A stretch of 63,196 nt of DNA from JAAYYM01 sp964483155 (GCA_964483155.1 CAZAAC010000010.1:1-63196), one strand, 5' to 3'. Positions 33,761-42,556 are shown, counted from the first letter of the stretch. Translations and numbers: made by a program. Notes: generated from the letters alone by a model not told the origin.

Positions 33761-34074
33761 TTATTACCTCCAATCATTTCTTTGCAGATACAGTCATCCT
33801 GTTCGGATGTAATGATGTTCCAGTACCCTTTTATTTTCTCTATCAACACAGTATTATTACTATAATGAATCCATGAACCTTCTTTATAACTGTTTACCAG
33901 ACCGCACTCTGTTAAAATCTTCATATGATAGGATAGTGTGGGCTGTGTTATTTGAAAGGATTCCAAAATATCACAGGCACATAATGCTCCACAGGAAAGC
34001 ATCTCTATAATTTTTAACCTTGTACTGTCTCCCAGCGCCTTAAATATTGGTGCAAATGTAGTATGATTTTCCAT
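33757..34074 (-). CDS. arsR: ArsR arsenite-responsive repressor
   Basis: 105 residues. Winged helix with LSCGALCACDILESF, giving Cys 28, 32 and 34 in helix 3 (the CxC arsenite site of ArsR), recognition helix TQPTLSYHMKILTECGL, and two more Cys in the C-terminal CIC (95, 97). Translationally coupled to the CoADR-rhodanese gene. Represses its own operon at the operators around 34168-34218. Confidence 0.93.
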   Translation of the reverse strand: MENHTTFAPIFKALGDSTRLKIIEMLSCGALCACDILESFQITQPTLSYHMKILTECGLVNSYKEGSWIHYSNNTVLIEKIKGYWNIITSEQDDCICKEMIGGNK

Positions 34075-34167
34075 ATTGCCTCATTCTCCTTTGGTACTTC
34101 TATGTTGCATATACTGATTGCTACTAACTATAGATAGCTACTTAATGATATATTTACACACAATCAT

Positions 34168-34218
34168 ATAGACATTTATCTATGTCATGATTATAGCAAT
34201 CACATAGATGTTTGTCAA
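34168..34218 (-). promoter_or_regulatory. ars operon promoter and ArsR operators
   Basis: Minus strand: -35 TTGACA (34213-34218), 17-bp spacer, -10 TATAAT (34190-34195), all perfect. The inverted repeat ATAGACATTTATCTAT lies just downstream (34168-34183), and a related half-site ACATAGATGTTTGTC (34202-34216) overlaps the -35. Confidence 0.82.
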
Positions 34219-34235
34219 TGTGTTTTTCATTATAC

Positions 34236-35078
34236 CTATACAAAATAACCTTTCTTATCCTTTTTAATGTAAATAATCAAAACTAATGCGAGGGCCAAAA
34301 ACTGTGCAACCATTGCCCTTACCATCTGCAATTCGTCTGTTCCAGAGCTGGTTGTAATATGAAGTATGTTGAGAATTGTATTATTAAAAAAATGATCAGC
34401 CAAACCAATCCATATCACTCCTGACATTTTAAAGAGCATACCCCACATAATACCTATACTTCCCGAAAGAATAATATACCCCAGGCTATATAAAAGCATT
34501 GTTCTGAGCGTCATGGTTCCATCGAGCCAGTTACGTATTGGCATTGCCACATGCCATATTCCAAAGAGCAGTGCAGCCACAAAATTGGACTTAGCAAATC
34601 GGTATCTCTTTTCGGCAAGCTTAATAAACAGTCCTCGAAATATACCTTCTTCCATAATCGCATTAACAATATTAAAAATACATGTCAGTAAAATACAGTA
34701 CATTGGCAATTCTATCTGGTTACCAGTAAGTGAAAAACTACTGAGGAATAGCCTAAAGGAAGGATTTTTTCCCTGTGCAGCGAGTATGCTATACTCTAAA
34801 CCATATCCTATTGCAAAGCGCCCTATCCCAAGTCCAAGCCCAATCAAGGTGGGGATATAGAATCTCTTAAAATCAAATCCTATATCTTTCCATGTAAAGT
34901 GAATAAATTGTATTACAAAAGTTAAAATCAGAATTCCCAATAGCTTATGAATAAAATTCTCATTCAATAATGTTTCATCCAACCTGAGCATTAAGACTTC
35001 CGCAAAACGTATTACAAAGCAGAGAAGAAATGTTCCTATAATTATCAAATTATAATTTGTATTCTTTTCCCGTCTCAA
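34236..35078 (-). CDS. CPBP-family intramembrane metalloprotease
   Basis: 280 residues with eight or so membrane segments. The CPBP/Abi signatures are complete: EEGIFRG (EExxxR), FGIWH (FxxxH) and ADHFFNN (HxxxN), which place the metal in the membrane. Family members process prenylated proteins in eukaryotes and give bacteriocin self-immunity in some Firmicutes. No bacteriocin gene is visible nearby. It lies 44 nt downstream of the choloylglycine-hydrolase-family gene on the same strand. Confidence 0.88.
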   Translation of the reverse strand: MRREKNTNYNLIIIGTFLLCFVIRFAEVLMLRLDETLLNENFIHKLLGILILTFVIQFIHFTWKDIGFDFKRFYIPTLIGLGLGIGRFAIGYGLEYSILAAQGKNPSFRLFLSSFSLTGNQIELPMYCILLTCIFNIVNAIMEEGIFRGLFIKLAEKRYRFAKSNFVAALLFGIWHVAMPIRNWLDGTMTLRTMLLYSLGYIILSGSIGIMWGMLFKMSGVIWIGLADHFFNNTILNILHITTSSGTDELQMVRAMVAQFLALALVLIIYIKKDKKGYFV

Positions 35079-35122
35079 TTTTATTATCCCCCACTTATTG
35101 TATAAAGCATTTTTCTACTGCG

Positions 35123-36211
35123 CTACTCATTTGTATCCAAATGAAAATTTATCATATTATTCGTATTTCGATGTGCAAAAAGCGTCCCATCACCTGTGGA
35201 CAGGTTATAAACAACCGACCACTGCAGTTTATCCGTTGTTTCATTCATGACACCAACTTCTGACAATACAGAAATTGCTTGCGCTTCGTTTAATGTACCA
35301 CTATTCTCTGAAATAGCTGTTTCTACAGTATGATATCTTTCAAATTCTGTAAACCCCTCGCCGATATTTAAGCCATTATATGCAATAAAATTAGATGCGA
35401 TTTGATAGTTTGTGTCTGTTTCTACTACCTGCAACGCACCATCATAATACTCTACCAGAACTGTCCTACCACTTACATCTGCAATCAAATAATGACAGTC
35501 GATTCCGCCCGAAAAATAAATATTGTATTTCTTCAAAAGCGTGATTGCCTCATCCACTGAGGCTGCTTGATCCAGAACAAGCCTGATGGCCGTTGTCGTG
35601 TTGAGTGTAACCTTATTTTCGTCTCTTTCCATCTGCGCCTTTGGTACTGCAAGGAGCGCAATCGCAACACCTTTCTCGTTCATTCCGTCAAAAGGAAGAA
35701 ATGGTGCTGCCAAAGTCAGAAAACTATCTGGGCTAAAGGAGTGTGGCAGATTGTTCGCGGAATACCCAGCAAAAGAAAGATTCACTGTGGAAACGGATGC
35801 ATAACCGTTCTCCGGATTTGTATAAAGCTGCAATGAGGGCGCATAGGTAAAATCAAAGTTTCTGCCATATAGCATTTCTCCTTTTTCATTTCGGACAGCA
35901 AAAGCAGTACAACCATCTCCTGTCACACCTAAGTCAATTGGTAAACCTTTTAAGAGACGTTTCGTTACAAATTCTTCAATATCTGTATCGCTCTCTGCCC
36001 CTGTCTGTAAAAACTCATCAAACCCATAATCTCCATAATAGGTCATTTGATACATGCCATATTCATCCACCTGTTTTAAAGATAACAGGCTATGTATCTC
36101 ATTCCAAAATAAAATCAAAATGATAACAAACAGCATAACAATTATACTTAGCAGTACCATGCCAATACGCTTAAATGCTTTATTTTTTTCTCTATTTTCT
36201 TGTCGTATCAT
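35123..36211 (-). CDS. membrane-anchored choloylglycine-hydrolase-family (Ntn) amidase
   Basis: 362 residues. A basic N-terminus and one membrane helix (about 14-36) place the enzyme outside the membrane. The Ntn domain has GDGCTAFAVRNEKGEMLYGRNFDF, with Cys about 101 as the probable nucleophile; family enzymes become active when this Cys is exposed by processing. Members cleave bile-salt amides, penicillin V or N-acyl-homoserine lactones; the long N-terminal segment and anchor are unlike classical cytoplasmic bile salt hydrolases. Its ATG overlaps the stop of a diverged copy of the next gene (ATGA), so it is normally coupled to it. Confidence 0.83.
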   Translation of the reverse strand: MIRQENREKNKAFKRIGMVLLSIIVMLFVIILILFWNEIHSLLSLKQVDEYGMYQMTYYGDYGFDEFLQTGAESDTDIEEFVTKRLLKGLPIDLGVTGDGCTAFAVRNEKGEMLYGRNFDFTYAPSLQLYTNPENGYASVSTVNLSFAGYSANNLPHSFSPDSFLTLAAPFLPFDGMNEKGVAIALLAVPKAQMERDENKVTLNTTTAIRLVLDQAASVDEAITLLKKYNIYFSGGIDCHYLIADVSGRTVLVEYYDGALQVVETDTNYQIASNFIAYNGLNIGEGFTEFERYHTVETAISENSGTLNEAQAISVLSEVGVMNETTDKLQWSVVYNLSTGDGTLFAHRNTNNMINFHLDTNE

Positions 36212-36381
36212 ATAATATGAATCAATATCGCAACCAAAAGTAACGCTGCAATTCCTTTACNNNNNNNNNNTACTTAGCAGTACCATGCCCATATATTTAA
36301 CTATTTTTTTTCTCTATTCTCTTGTCGAATCATAATACATGAATCATGATCGCAATCAAAAGTAACGCTGCGATTCCTTTA
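36145..36381. repeat. diverged duplicate flanks around an assembly gap
   Basis: 36145-36260 and 36271-36381 align over about 110 bp at roughly 80% identity, separated by ten N (36261-36270). Both copies encode the same junction: the last codons of the His-containing membrane protein and the first codons of the Ntn amidase. The first copy reads GIAALLLVAILIHII-stop, the second GIAALLLIAIMIHVL-stop. In the second copy the amidase frame stops after ten codons. Two strain variants joined by scaffolding explain this best; a real tandem duplication is the alternative. Confidence 0.8.
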
Positions 36382-36728
36382 TGAACTATTAACCATGCCT
36401 TGTTCTTTGATTTTTGATTGCCTACAACTACACCCAATCCGATTTGTAACAGCATTAATCCTGCGGCAATACCTCCGGTTATACTAATTCCAAATCGAGT
36501 AAACTGCAAAAAGAAGTGGATTAAAATCATCACTATTGTAGCACCACCAAAATACTTATGATACTTTAAAAAGAACTTAAGAAGTTTCATATAAAATTTG
36601 TAGAAACCTTCATTCTTTTTCAATATATCCTGACAATGGCGATTCAAAAATTTAAGACAAAAATTAAGTAGTGCAAGACCATAAAACATAATAATTAGAA
36701 ATCCAAATAATTCTCCTAATTCTCCCAT
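36330..36728 (-). CDS. four-helix His-containing membrane protein
   Basis: 132 residues, about four membrane helices. His residues recur at helix ends (KYHKYFGG, MILIHFF, IVHKGIA, IMIHVL), a pattern seen in small b-type cytochrome-like proteins that bind haem. ATG 36728 follows AGGAGGAAATTTT. Downstream comes the Ntn amidase gene (through a duplicated, gapped region). I do not recognise a named family with confidence; a cytochrome b561- or HsmA-like protein is plausible. Confidence 0.6.
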   Translation of the reverse strand: MGELGELFGFLIIMFYGLALLNFCLKFLNRHCQDILKKNEGFYKFYMKLLKFFLKYHKYFGGATIVMILIHFFLQFTRFGISITGGIAAGLMLLQIGLGVVVGNQKSKNKAWLIVHKGIAALLLIAIMIHVL

Positions 36729-37009
36729 AAAATTTCCTCCTGAATAGTGATAGATTTTCTGCTACTGGTAGCTTAAGGTATTTCAAAATTTATACCATTA
36801 TAATTCTTCAAATCTTGGATATTCGTAATAAATATTATATCATATCATCACAAAAAATCCGACTTGTTTTTCTCAACTAATGCGGAACAAATACTGAAAA
36901 ACATGTATCTTAAAGATATCTGCTCTGTTTGCATTTTAGAAGTTTCCAAAAAGCTGTCAATTATAGTATAATAGGGGGATAACAATACTGAAAGATAAGA
37001 GGGAAACCA

Positions 37010-38263
37010 ATGCAAATAGGATACGCCTGCCTTGCAATTGCCGTTCCTGAAAGCGGCATAAAAAGTTGTACTCTGAAGAATGCAACTGAAGAACGTCTGC
37101 TGACGTTGATTGCACAAAATCTGGACTCGCTTGAAAATATAATAGACTACAATATTCATAATGGAATTTTGCTTTTCCGCATCACCTCTGATCTGATACC
37201 GTTTGGATCGAGCGTGGCTGCAGAATTACCTTGGCAAACTATTTATGCGAAAAAGCTTACAAATATCGGTGGCAAGATTATTCGCTCTGGTATGCGGGTT
37301 TCCATGCATCCTGGACAATACACGGTACTTAATTCACCGATCAAATCTGTTGTCGAGCGAGCCGTGCAGGATCTCAATTATCACGCAAAGGTTCTTGACT
37401 GCCTGGGACTTGGGCCTGAACATAAAATAGTGCTTCACCTAGGTGGCGTTTATGGTGATAAAAATCATGCAAAAAGCAGATTAATATCAAACTATAAAGA
37501 ATTGGAATCTGCTGTTAAAGAACGTCTTATTCTTGAAAACGATAATACCCTGTTTAACATTAGGGATGTGCTTGAAACAGCCGCAGTTGTCAACATACCT
37601 GTGGTGTATGATAATTTGCATAATGCAGTCAATCCCACGGATAGTGGTCGCACTGATCTGGATTGGATTCAGGAATGCGCTACAACATGGAGGAGAAACG
37701 ACGGTTCACAAAAAATCCATTACTCACAGCAGCACAGCGCAAAGAAAATGGGCGCACATTCTGAGTCCATAAATATTGATTCATTTCTGGAATTATACAG
37801 GCAACTTGCGGGCATGGACGTGGATATTATGCTGGAGGTCAAGGACAAGAATATGTCCGCTCTGAAATGCATCCACTGTGTTTCAAATCGTGGACTTACG
37901 ATGTTGGAAATCGAATGGGCGCGTTATAAATACAGTATTCTAGAGAAATCCCCTGAGGTCTATCAGACAATTCGTCAATTATTAAGGGATAAAAGTACGT
38001 ACTCGGCTCTTGAAATGTACCATTTGATAGAAACGGCCTCTTGCCTCCCCGTTTCCGTTGGCAGCGCAGTTAACGCTGCCCAACATGTCTGGGGATATTT
38101 TAAGGACAAGGCTTCTGAAACTGAAAAAAGACGTTTTCAGAATATATTACGAAAGTATGCCTTTGGCGAAGCAGGCATACAATCTGTAAAGAATATGCTA
38201 CTGAAGATGGCACAAAAGTATCATGAGGATTATCTGCTGCATGGATACTATTTTTACATATAG
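37010..38263 (+). CDS. uvsE: UV damage endonuclease UvsE with C-terminal DUF1722-like domain
   Basis: 417 residues. Residues 1-300 are a UvsE/Uve1 TIM barrel: SMHPGQYTVLNSP (His 100), VLHLGG (His 143), LEND (Glu 176), VYDNLHN (Asp 201, His 204), KIHYSQQ (His 237) and MLEVKDK (Glu 276), the metal-binding set of this enzyme, which nicks 5' to UV lesions. Residues about 315-417 resemble DUF1722/YbgA (YSALEMYHLI, NAAQHVWGYFKDKAS, KYHEDYLLHGYYF). Typical bacterial UvsE is about 300-320 residues, so this is a fusion. Start after AGAGGGAAACCA. A -10 TATAAT lies 40 nt upstream; no clear SOS box. Confidence 0.9.
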   Translation: MQIGYACLAIAVPESGIKSCTLKNATEERLLTLIAQNLDSLENIIDYNIHNGILLFRITSDLIPFGSSVAAELPWQTIYAKKLTNIGGKIIRSGMRVSMHPGQYTVLNSPIKSVVERAVQDLNYHAKVLDCLGLGPEHKIVLHLGGVYGDKNHAKSRLISNYKELESAVKERLILENDNTLFNIRDVLETAAVVNIPVVYDNLHNAVNPTDSGRTDLDWIQECATTWRRNDGSQKIHYSQQHSAKKMGAHSESINIDSFLELYRQLAGMDVDIMLEVKDKNMSALKCIHCVSNRGLTMLEIEWARYKYSILEKSPEVYQTIRQLLRDKSTYSALEMYHLIETASCLPVSVGSAVNAAQHVWGYFKDKASETEKRRFQNILRKYAFGEAGIQSVKNMLLKMAQKYHEDYLLHGYYFYI

Positions 38264-38288
38264 TTGCAAATACCATTTGCATAAAATC

Positions 38289-40679
38289 TTATCCTTGAGG
38301 ATTCCATGCAAGCCCCACCAGGTGAACAGTAATGTTCTGACTTGTAGCTCTAATCTCCACTTCTTCTATACTGTCTTTTATGACATCGTACCGAATAGAA
38401 ATTTCATCTAGTTGTTGCTCCAACTGATCCTTGATTTCTGTCAGTTGCTCGTCAATTACATTTAAAGTCTCTTTTGCCTGTTCAATTCCTTCGCCACTCT
38501 TGAGTGCTCGGGATGTACTCTTGACAGCCGTTCCTATCTTAGAAACAGAACTTGAGCTAATACTCTTACGACCCAGAAGTGCACTTAATATTGCACTGCC
38601 TGCTGATACAAAAGCATCCGTTTTCTTTTGAGAAGCTTTTGTGTTTTGCTTTTCTACTGATTGTTCTGCTCGTAGTTTTTTATTCTCTAGTGTTTGAATT
38701 TTAGATGCATACTTTGTTTTCATATCCTCTAATGCTTGATCCCTTTTCTCATGTGCAAGATGTTGCAAACGAATACGAAAATCGCGCTCCTCTTCCCCAT
38801 ATTCAGATATTACTTTCAAAGTAGGGCAGGAAAAAAGTTTGAGGCTAATATTGGTTCTAATATATTGTACCAAAAGTTTTTTCCATGCTTCATAATTTTT
38901 CACTTCCGTAGCGGCAGCCGGATATGGTAAAAAGGATGCCAAATCAATAGGAGACTCATCAAATTCGTTTATGTCTACTTCTATTATTTTTGATTCATTC
39001 CAATCGATTGTAACTGGCCCATCTCGAAGTGCCGTTTGTATGGTTATGCTTTGAGATACCGAAACATCATGCTTTGCGCTTTGATATAAGATATCAACTG
39101 CACCAATGAGCACTGGTTGATAGATCACTTCCTTGACTGTTTTATTTTCTAGTGGTAAAAATACCTGCTTGATTTGTGGAGAGAGAACAGGTACAAATTT
39201 TTCTTGTTCCAAATTTGTTTGATTAATATTCCCACTTCCAACGTCCCTTTTCTCAGTTTGCATACTCGCTGTTGTATTCTTCTTGGAAAGTAATCTAATC
39301 TGGTCTTTTGTAAGTGGCCCGGCTAAATAAGATAACACCCAACGCGTGCTAAAGATAATAGGTTTGTCTTCATGAACACTGTGGCGGTAGAATACACGTT
39401 GCCCAATTCCTGCCAGAATCTGTTCTGTTCTAGCTTTATCAAATGTACCACCTGCCGCTGCCCCTTCTAAACCTGCCAATACCCTTTCTTTATCACGTTC
39501 TGTCTGAAGCCTTCCGATAAACCATGTGCCTGCATTGGAAAGTGCTTTGTAATCTAGATCTATTGGGTTCTGCGTTGATAGTACAAGTCCTAGTCCAAAT
39601 GCTCTCGCCTGTTTTAGGAGTGTCAAAAGTGGACTCTTGGAAGGTGGGTTCGCCGTTGGCGGAAGATACCCAAATAATTCATCCATGTATAGAATTGCTC
39701 TGAGACTTCCTGTCCCTGGTTGCCGTCTCACCCATGCCAGAATTTCATTTAATAACATGGTCACAAAAAACATCCTTTCACTATCCGAAAGATGTGCAAT
39801 GGAGAATATAGAAGCCTGAGGCTTACCTGCGCTATCATATAAAAAACGATCCACATCTAATGGTACTCCCTCAAGCCATGCCTCGAATCCAGGAGATGCA
39901 AGCAGATTGTTAAGCATCATTGCCAAGGTCATTCTTTCTTTTGCGGGATAAAAGCTTTCTAAGTCTAAAACGCCTACTTTTTCCAGTGGTGGCTTTTGGA
40001 TTGCATGGATCAGCTCCTCTAAAGAGATAGCATTTCCCCGGTCCCAAGTATTTTCGAAAATATTGGAGAGAAGAATATATTCACGGCTGGCAACAGGATC
40101 TGCCTGGATTCCAATCAGCGAAAGTAAACTTATTGTAGTTACATTGATAAGGTCTTTATACGCCTCTTTGTCATCCCTGATTTCTTGCGATGGCGCATGA
40201 AAAGATTTTAGAACGGAAACACCAATCCCAGCTGAACCGCCTGGTGTATAGATTTTAACGTCTGCTGCTTGCTGAAGGGTTTCAATTCTTGCTTCATCCT
40301 GTCCCCATTCTGCCAATCCTTTTTTCCAGATTTCTGCCTGATTTGAAGCATATTCATCTGGGGACATTCCTTTCGCAGTAGCATCCTGTAGATTGACCCA
40401 TGGCAGGAATTCTTCACCCTTTAATCCCGGAAAGGTCAAGGCAAGATTCCCAAGATCTCCCTTGGGATCAATTGCAATAATCGGAATTTGGTCAATCATT
40501 GCTTCTTCCATCAGCCCAATCCCTAGACCTGTCTTACCACTTCCAGTCATTCCAATAATGACTGCATGTGTCGTCAGATCCTTTGATTTTAATAAAACCA
40601 AATCCTCTTGCACTTCTTTTTTATCAACATTGTACTCTTTCCCCAGATAAAAAATACCAAGCTTTTCGAATTCCTGCAT
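38289..40679 (-). CDS. HerA-like (DUF853) P-loop ATPase with coiled-coil tail
   Basis: 796 residues. Walker A IIGMTGSGKTGLG near 42-54; DPKGDLGNLALTFP; Walker B ILYMDELFGYLPP near 315; sensor segment LVLSTQNPIDLDYKALSNAGTWFIGRL; arginine-rich GQRVFYRHSVHE. This is the hexameric HerA/FtsK-class motor fold (DUF87/DUF853). The last 200 residues form a long coiled coil broken by a Ser/Ala-rich loop. It follows a 72-residue helical protein gene by 28 nt. HerA motors work in DNA processing or phage defence; no NurA nuclease or Sir2 partner is here. Confidence 0.85.
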   Translation of the reverse strand: MQEFEKLGIFYLGKEYNVDKKEVQEDLVLLKSKDLTTHAVIIGMTGSGKTGLGIGLMEEAMIDQIPIIAIDPKGDLGNLALTFPGLKGEEFLPWVNLQDATAKGMSPDEYASNQAEIWKKGLAEWGQDEARIETLQQAADVKIYTPGGSAGIGVSVLKSFHAPSQEIRDDKEAYKDLINVTTISLLSLIGIQADPVASREYILLSNIFENTWDRGNAISLEELIHAIQKPPLEKVGVLDLESFYPAKERMTLAMMLNNLLASPGFEAWLEGVPLDVDRFLYDSAGKPQASIFSIAHLSDSERMFFVTMLLNEILAWVRRQPGTGSLRAILYMDELFGYLPPTANPPSKSPLLTLLKQARAFGLGLVLSTQNPIDLDYKALSNAGTWFIGRLQTERDKERVLAGLEGAAAGGTFDKARTEQILAGIGQRVFYRHSVHEDKPIIFSTRWVLSYLAGPLTKDQIRLLSKKNTTASMQTEKRDVGSGNINQTNLEQEKFVPVLSPQIKQVFLPLENKTVKEVIYQPVLIGAVDILYQSAKHDVSVSQSITIQTALRDGPVTIDWNESKIIEVDINEFDESPIDLASFLPYPAAATEVKNYEAWKKLLVQYIRTNISLKLFSCPTLKVISEYGEEERDFRIRLQHLAHEKRDQALEDMKTKYASKIQTLENKKLRAEQSVEKQNTKASQKKTDAFVSAGSAILSALLGRKSISSSSVSKIGTAVKSTSRALKSGEGIEQAKETLNVIDEQLTEIKDQLEQQLDEISIRYDVIKDSIEEVEIRATSQNITVHLVGLAWNPQG

Positions 40680-40707
40680 TGTTCCCCTCCCAATATCTTT
40701 AACACTT

Positions 40708-40926
40708 CTAAAATAGGTTCTTTACTTTTCCAAACAAATCACCTGCATTATCAATTGACACCTTTGCTTTTATGCCGCTGATGAGTGCTTCGATTTGGTC
40801 ATCTGGAAGGTCCATTCCAATTACTGATTCAACTGCTTTTACCGGTTCTTTCGAAAACTTGGCTGCAAATTCTTTGTCAGACCTAATCTTTGTAACGATT
40901 TCTTCAATCTTTTCTTTGATATCCAT
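40708..40926 (-). CDS. small helical protein upstream of the HerA-like ATPase
   Basis: 72 residues; ATG 40926 follows GAGGAGGTAATGGT. Composition is acidic/basic helical: MDIKEKIEEIVTKIRSDKE..., KFSKEPVKAVESVIGMDLPDDQIEALISGIKAK, KVNLF-type end. The middle resembles the nitrile-hydratase/Nif11 leader shape (a K-P-x-x-A-V-E segment before GMDLPDD) found in widespread short Clostridia proteins, but no GG cleavage site or maturase is present. It is co-transcribed with the ATPase; a structural cofactor role is possible. Confidence 0.7.
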   Translation of the reverse strand: MDIKEKIEEIVTKIRSDKEFAAKFSKEPVKAVESVIGMDLPDDQIEALISGIKAKVSIDNAGDLFGKVKNLF

Positions 40927-41043
40927 ACCATTACCTCCTCAAATTAACATTTATGAATCTTCCTTTTCTTAATACAAATATCATAACATTCGCTTTTATA
41001 ATAGTAAAGCCAGAGTTATGGTAACACCATTCCCTACAAGTTT

Positions 41044-41478
41044 CTATTTCGCGTGCACTCTGATTTCAATTAAATGTTTTATATCATTCAAAACATCATT
41101 GTTTTTAACCTCTATCATCAGCCATTTCCCCATGCAAAATGCTGCGTTTTGGTATAGTTCCTTTACATAGTCTGAGAATACGCCTGCCTGCATCGCAAAC
41201 TCAACTTCGCTCTCTTCTTTTGCCCCAACAACCACCAACGCAATAAAGTAGCCTGACATGGGATAGAGTGTACAAAGAGACTTGCTACTTTTTTTGTATT
41301 TCACGTTCCAGCCCGGTTGTGCAGAACATTTGCTGTAGTCCAATTGCTGTTTGGGCTTATATGTTTCCTCAATATATAAAACCAGTTCATCCCAATTAGA
41401 CTTTGCTTCTCCAATATAATCTCTTATGTCTTCAAACGATGGAATCTGGTCCGAAGAGAATACTTCATGCCATTTCAT
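41044..41478 (-). CDS. DUF3788 family protein
   Basis: 144 residues from ATG 41478, eight bases after GGAGG. WNVKYKKSSKSLCTLYPMSGYFIALVVVGAKE is the family's core: small soluble proteins of about 140 residues found in many Firmicutes, of unknown function. Same strand as the preceding M23 gene, 34 nt downstream. Confidence 0.8.
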   Translation of the reverse strand: MKWHEVFSSDQIPSFEDIRDYIGEAKSNWDELVLYIEETYKPKQQLDYSKCSAQPGWNVKYKKSSKSLCTLYPMSGYFIALVVVGAKEESEVEFAMQAGVFSDYVKELYQNAAFCMGKWLMIEVKNNDVLNDIKHLIEIRVHAK

Positions 41479-41512
41479 TTTATTAACCTCCAATTAAAAT
41501 GTGTTAGAAGGA

Positions 41513-42046
41513 TTAGGAATGAAACCTTATCCTATCTTTGTCAGTGGGAATACCATTAAATACTTTTTGCCACTTACCATCTTTAAATAATTCATATTGT
41601 TCAAAAGCACAAGGTAATCCGTTTGCCGTAAGTATGTCACTGCTATCCATAAGCTGAAAATGCAAATGTGGGGAAAAGGAATTGCCGGAATGACCCACTC
41701 TACCAATAACTTCACCTTTTTTTATATGTTGCCCAACTGATACCTGAATAGATCCTGTTTGTAGGTGAACCAGTGCAGCATATGCATGGACAATAATCCC
41801 ATTGCAAGGAGCATGTATTTCCTGCCCCCAACAATAATATTTATGTAAGGGAACCCCAAAAAGAAGATAGTGTGGCAAACTAACGCAATAACTAGGCCAA
41901 CCCCTTCTTTCCCAGTCCACTTGTATAAAGTCATAAGCATATCTCGTTCCCAATTGGTTTGTGCCATGACTCGGTACTTTTTTCCCTGGTGTATTAGGAG
42001 CGAGCCATTCTCCACGCAAAGGAAACTCTACGATGATTGGTACCAT
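41513..42046 (-). CDS. M23-family metallopeptidase-like protein with internal deletion
   Basis: 177 residues from ATG 42046 (GTG 42058 also possible). M23/LytM marks: SHGTNQLGTRYAYDF (His and Asp zinc ligands) and SPHLHFQL (HxH). Between NGIIVHA and YAALVHLQTG relatives carry about 40-45 more residues, including GNYIIIK; here they are missing in frame, so a beta strand of the fold is gone. Activity may be lost. No signal peptide. Begins 12 nt after the GNAT stop (or overlaps if GTG is used), and precedes a DUF3788 gene. Confidence 0.75.
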   Translation of the reverse strand: MVPIIVEFPLRGEWLAPNTPGKKVPSHGTNQLGTRYAYDFIQVDWERRGWPSYCVSLPHYLLFGVPLHKYYCWGQEIHAPCNGIIVHAYAALVHLQTGSIQVSVGQHIKKGEVIGRVGHSGNSFSPHLHFQLMDSSDILTANGLPCAFEQYELFKDGKWQKVFNGIPTDKDRIRFHS

Positions 42047-42058
42047 ACCCTTCTCCAC

Positions 42059-42541
42059 CTAAGTTATCCCTCTTTCTATGTTAGTATGAATTGGTTTTGT
42101 CATAATCTCATATACTAATATCACATCATTTTTACATACCCATTTTTCGTGTTTTTCTGTAATATATCCTTTGTGCTCATACAAAGCACTTGCTGGCAGT
42201 GAAGCATCTATTTTTATCACATCATAATTTAAAAATATCTCTTTCTCTAATTCTTGAATGATAAAACTTCCATACCCTTTTCCCTGGAATTTCGGCAAAA
42301 TATAAACTCTTGTGATATGGTTTTCTATACAACTCCCAGTCCCAACAATTGTATTGTTATCAAGTAATATTCCAACATAACCATTTAGAACATCTCTTTT
42401 TATATTTGGCTTTGCATGTAATTCAGAAAAAAAATCAACGACTTCTCTTGGATAATACTTTGGGTATACCTCATGAATAGTCTGATTGACGATTTCATAA
42501 ACAATATCAATATCCTTTTCTGATGCTTTCATATATTCCAC
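42059..42541 (-). CDS. GNAT-family N-acetyltransferase
   Basis: 160 residues starting GTG 42541 (ATG 42532 also possible). Motif A RVYILPKFQGKGYGSFIIQELEKEI carries the acetyl-CoA loop Q-x-K-G-x-G, and the C-terminal part has SALYEHKGYITEKHEKW. Substrate unknown. A clear promoter lies immediately upstream (42557-42585), so little or no leader is present. Followed by the M23-like gene. Confidence 0.85.
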   Translation of the reverse strand: MEYMKASEKDIDIVYEIVNQTIHEVYPKYYPREVVDFFSELHAKPNIKRDVLNGYVGILLDNNTIVGTGSCIENHITRVYILPKFQGKGYGSFIIQELEKEIFLNYDVIKIDASLPASALYEHKGYITEKHEKWVCKNDVILVYEIMTKPIHTNIERGIT

Positions 42542-42556
42542 AGACTTACCCCACGC

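Noticed and set aside
35123..36211. Bile salt hydrolase
   Set aside because: The Ntn core fits the choloylglycine-hydrolase family, but the long anchored N-terminus and missing cytoplasmic pattern make the substrate unsafe to name.
38265..38281. Hairpin TGCAAAT-ACC-ATTTGCA between UvsE and the HerA-like gene
   Set aside because: A 7-bp stem with no T run; too weak to call a terminator.
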